From Chitinimonas prasina (GTDB lineage: Bacteria > Pseudomonadota > Gammaproteobacteria > Burkholderiales > Chitinimonadaceae), in contig NZ_BSOG01000006.1 of the NCBI RefSeq assembly GCF_030160395.1, positions 186,001-250,000 of the forward strand: a stretch of DNA of 64,000 nt, in the 5' to 3' direction. Positions 63,367-64,000 of this stretch are shown piece by piece. The position numbers and the translations under genes were made by a program. The notes beneath the pieces were generated by a model. That model was given only the letters and a program-made list of their open reading frames with translations. It ran no database searches and was not told the DNA's origin. The number at the start of each line of letters is the position of its first letter. Position 1 is the stretch's first letter.

Positions 63367-64000
63367 ATGTCGCTGCCGCCGTTTCGAACATTGCTGAGCC
63401 TGATACTGCTGCAAGCCCTGCTGGCCTGCGGTGGCGGCTCCAGCAGCGGTAACTTTGCACCTGTGGCAGTGACCGATGTGTACTCGGGTAGCTGGAATGT
63501 GCCCATCAGCCTGGATGTGATGGCCAATGACAGGGAGCCGGAGAACGAGACGCTGCGCCTGATCTCTGCCAGCGGTGCCGTCAACGGCACGGTGGCCATC
63601 GTCAGTGGCCGCTTGCTATACACCCCGGCACCGGGTTTTTATGGCGATGAGACGCTTAGCTATGTAATAGGCGATGGCCATGGCAATACGGCGACCGGCC
63701 GGGTAGAGCTGAGCATACGTGCCCGCCTGCTGCTGCGTGGCAGTGTTTACCTGGGGGCGGCTGCACCAGCCAGCGTGATAGCCAAGGTAGGCACGCGTGA
63801 AGTGCTGGCCAGTACCGATAGCGCCGGCAATTACCGCATCGAGCTGGAAACCGGCGACGGTAGCGAGCCGGTGTCGTTGGAGGCTGTGGGGGTGGGCGAC
63901 CGGCGTCGGGTTGGGCTGTATGCCGTGCTGGGCGACCTGGGTGGGTTGATCTTCCTGGCCGGGAACGACTTCGTACTGGATGCGGCCGAGTTGCCTGGGT
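63367..64000 (+). CDS. Lipoprotein with bacterial Ig/cadherin-like domain (cut by window edge)
   Basis: The frame stays open to the window's end (at least 211 residues). Signal peptide MSLPPFRTLLSLILLQALLA with lipobox Cys21, then a GGGSSSG linker. Residues about 28-115 (VTDVYSGSWNVPISLDVMAN, then DRE, LLYTPAPGFYGDETLSYVIG) match the Ig-like/cadherin-type repeat of bacterial surface proteins. An ATG at 63346 overlaps the gspK stop and would add seven residues; AAGGAA favours 63367. It may be a substrate or surface partner of the secretion system. Confidence 0.75.
   Translation, partial: MSLPPFRTLLSLILLQALLACGGGSSSGNFAPVAVTDVYSGSWNVPISLDVMANDREPENETLRLISASGAVNGTVAIVSGRLLYTPAPGFYGDETLSYVIGDGHGNTATGRVELSIRARLLLRGSVYLGAAAPASVIAKVGTREVLASTDSAGNYRIELETGDGSEPVSLEAVGVGDRRRVGLYAVLGDLGGLIFLAGNDFVLDAAELPG

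Overview
This window looks like a chromosomal segment of a high-GC betaproteobacterium, probably in or near Neisseriales (Chitinibacteraceae / Chromobacteriaceae / Chitinimonas-like). The support is the betaproteobacterial gene content (hemE next to priA, a DUF3579 gene, ubiD, argF/argG, fabI, etfBA with an acyl-CoA dehydrogenase). This is inference from gene content; species cannot be read off. Most host genes use the Ile codon ATA often, which is odd at this GC content. The first ~7 kb does not.

Region 1 (1-7227) is a defence island entering from the left edge. It holds the tail of an SNF2-type helicase cut by the window, a DUF4391 gene, a type III DNA methyltransferase (Mod) with an AT-rich, probably swapped recognition domain, and a type III restriction subunit (Res) with a complete helicase and PD-ExK nuclease. 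These are tightly packed on the + strand. A small ribbon-helix-helix gene on the - strand and the beheaded 3' end of a DUF486 membrane-protein gene mark the right-hand junction. The four genes together look like an extended type III restriction system.

Region 2 (7.3-31.7 kb) is chromosomal housekeeping: glnS, pyrF, an HD nucleotidase, hemE, a hemE-priA gap with DnaA-box-like sequences, priA, a secreted CAP-domain protein coupled to a PBP4-type peptidase, a DUF885 peptidase, ubiD, a DUF475/TerC-like membrane protein and DUF3579. Next comes an arginine/polyamine block: an Orn/Lys/Arg decarboxylase, a TPR-GGEEF cyclase, argF, two small enzymes and argG. It ends with a DUF2799 lipoprotein and a PAS-GGDEF cyclase.

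Region 3 (32.1-50.8 kb) is a complete aryl-polyene (xanthomonadin/flexirubin-like pigment) operon of 20 co-directional genes behind one plausible sigma-70 promoter and a perfect 9-bp dyad. An ammonia-lyase and a ligase supply and activate the aryl starter. Two carrier proteins, two full ketosynthases plus a half-size chain-length factor, a ketoreductase and two hotdog dehydratases (one fused to the ligase) build the polyene. Two acyltransferases, a glycosyltransferase and a thioesterase handle the lipid part. A LolA-like protein, an MMPL exporter and a DUF3261 lipoprotein move it outward. A flavin-dependent halogenase-like enzyme, a phosphopantetheinyl transferase and two small exported proteins of unknown role complete the set.

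Region 4 (51.0-64 kb) holds fabI, a lone flavodiiron-like metallohydrolase, an acyl-CoA dehydrogenase with etfBA, purU, a small lipoprotein, and the start of a type II secretion operon (gspF, a MazG-like pyrophosphohydrolase, gspG-H-I-J-K). It ends in a lipoprotein with a bacterial Ig-like domain that runs off the right edge. No tRNA, rRNA, CRISPR array or intact insertion sequence was seen.
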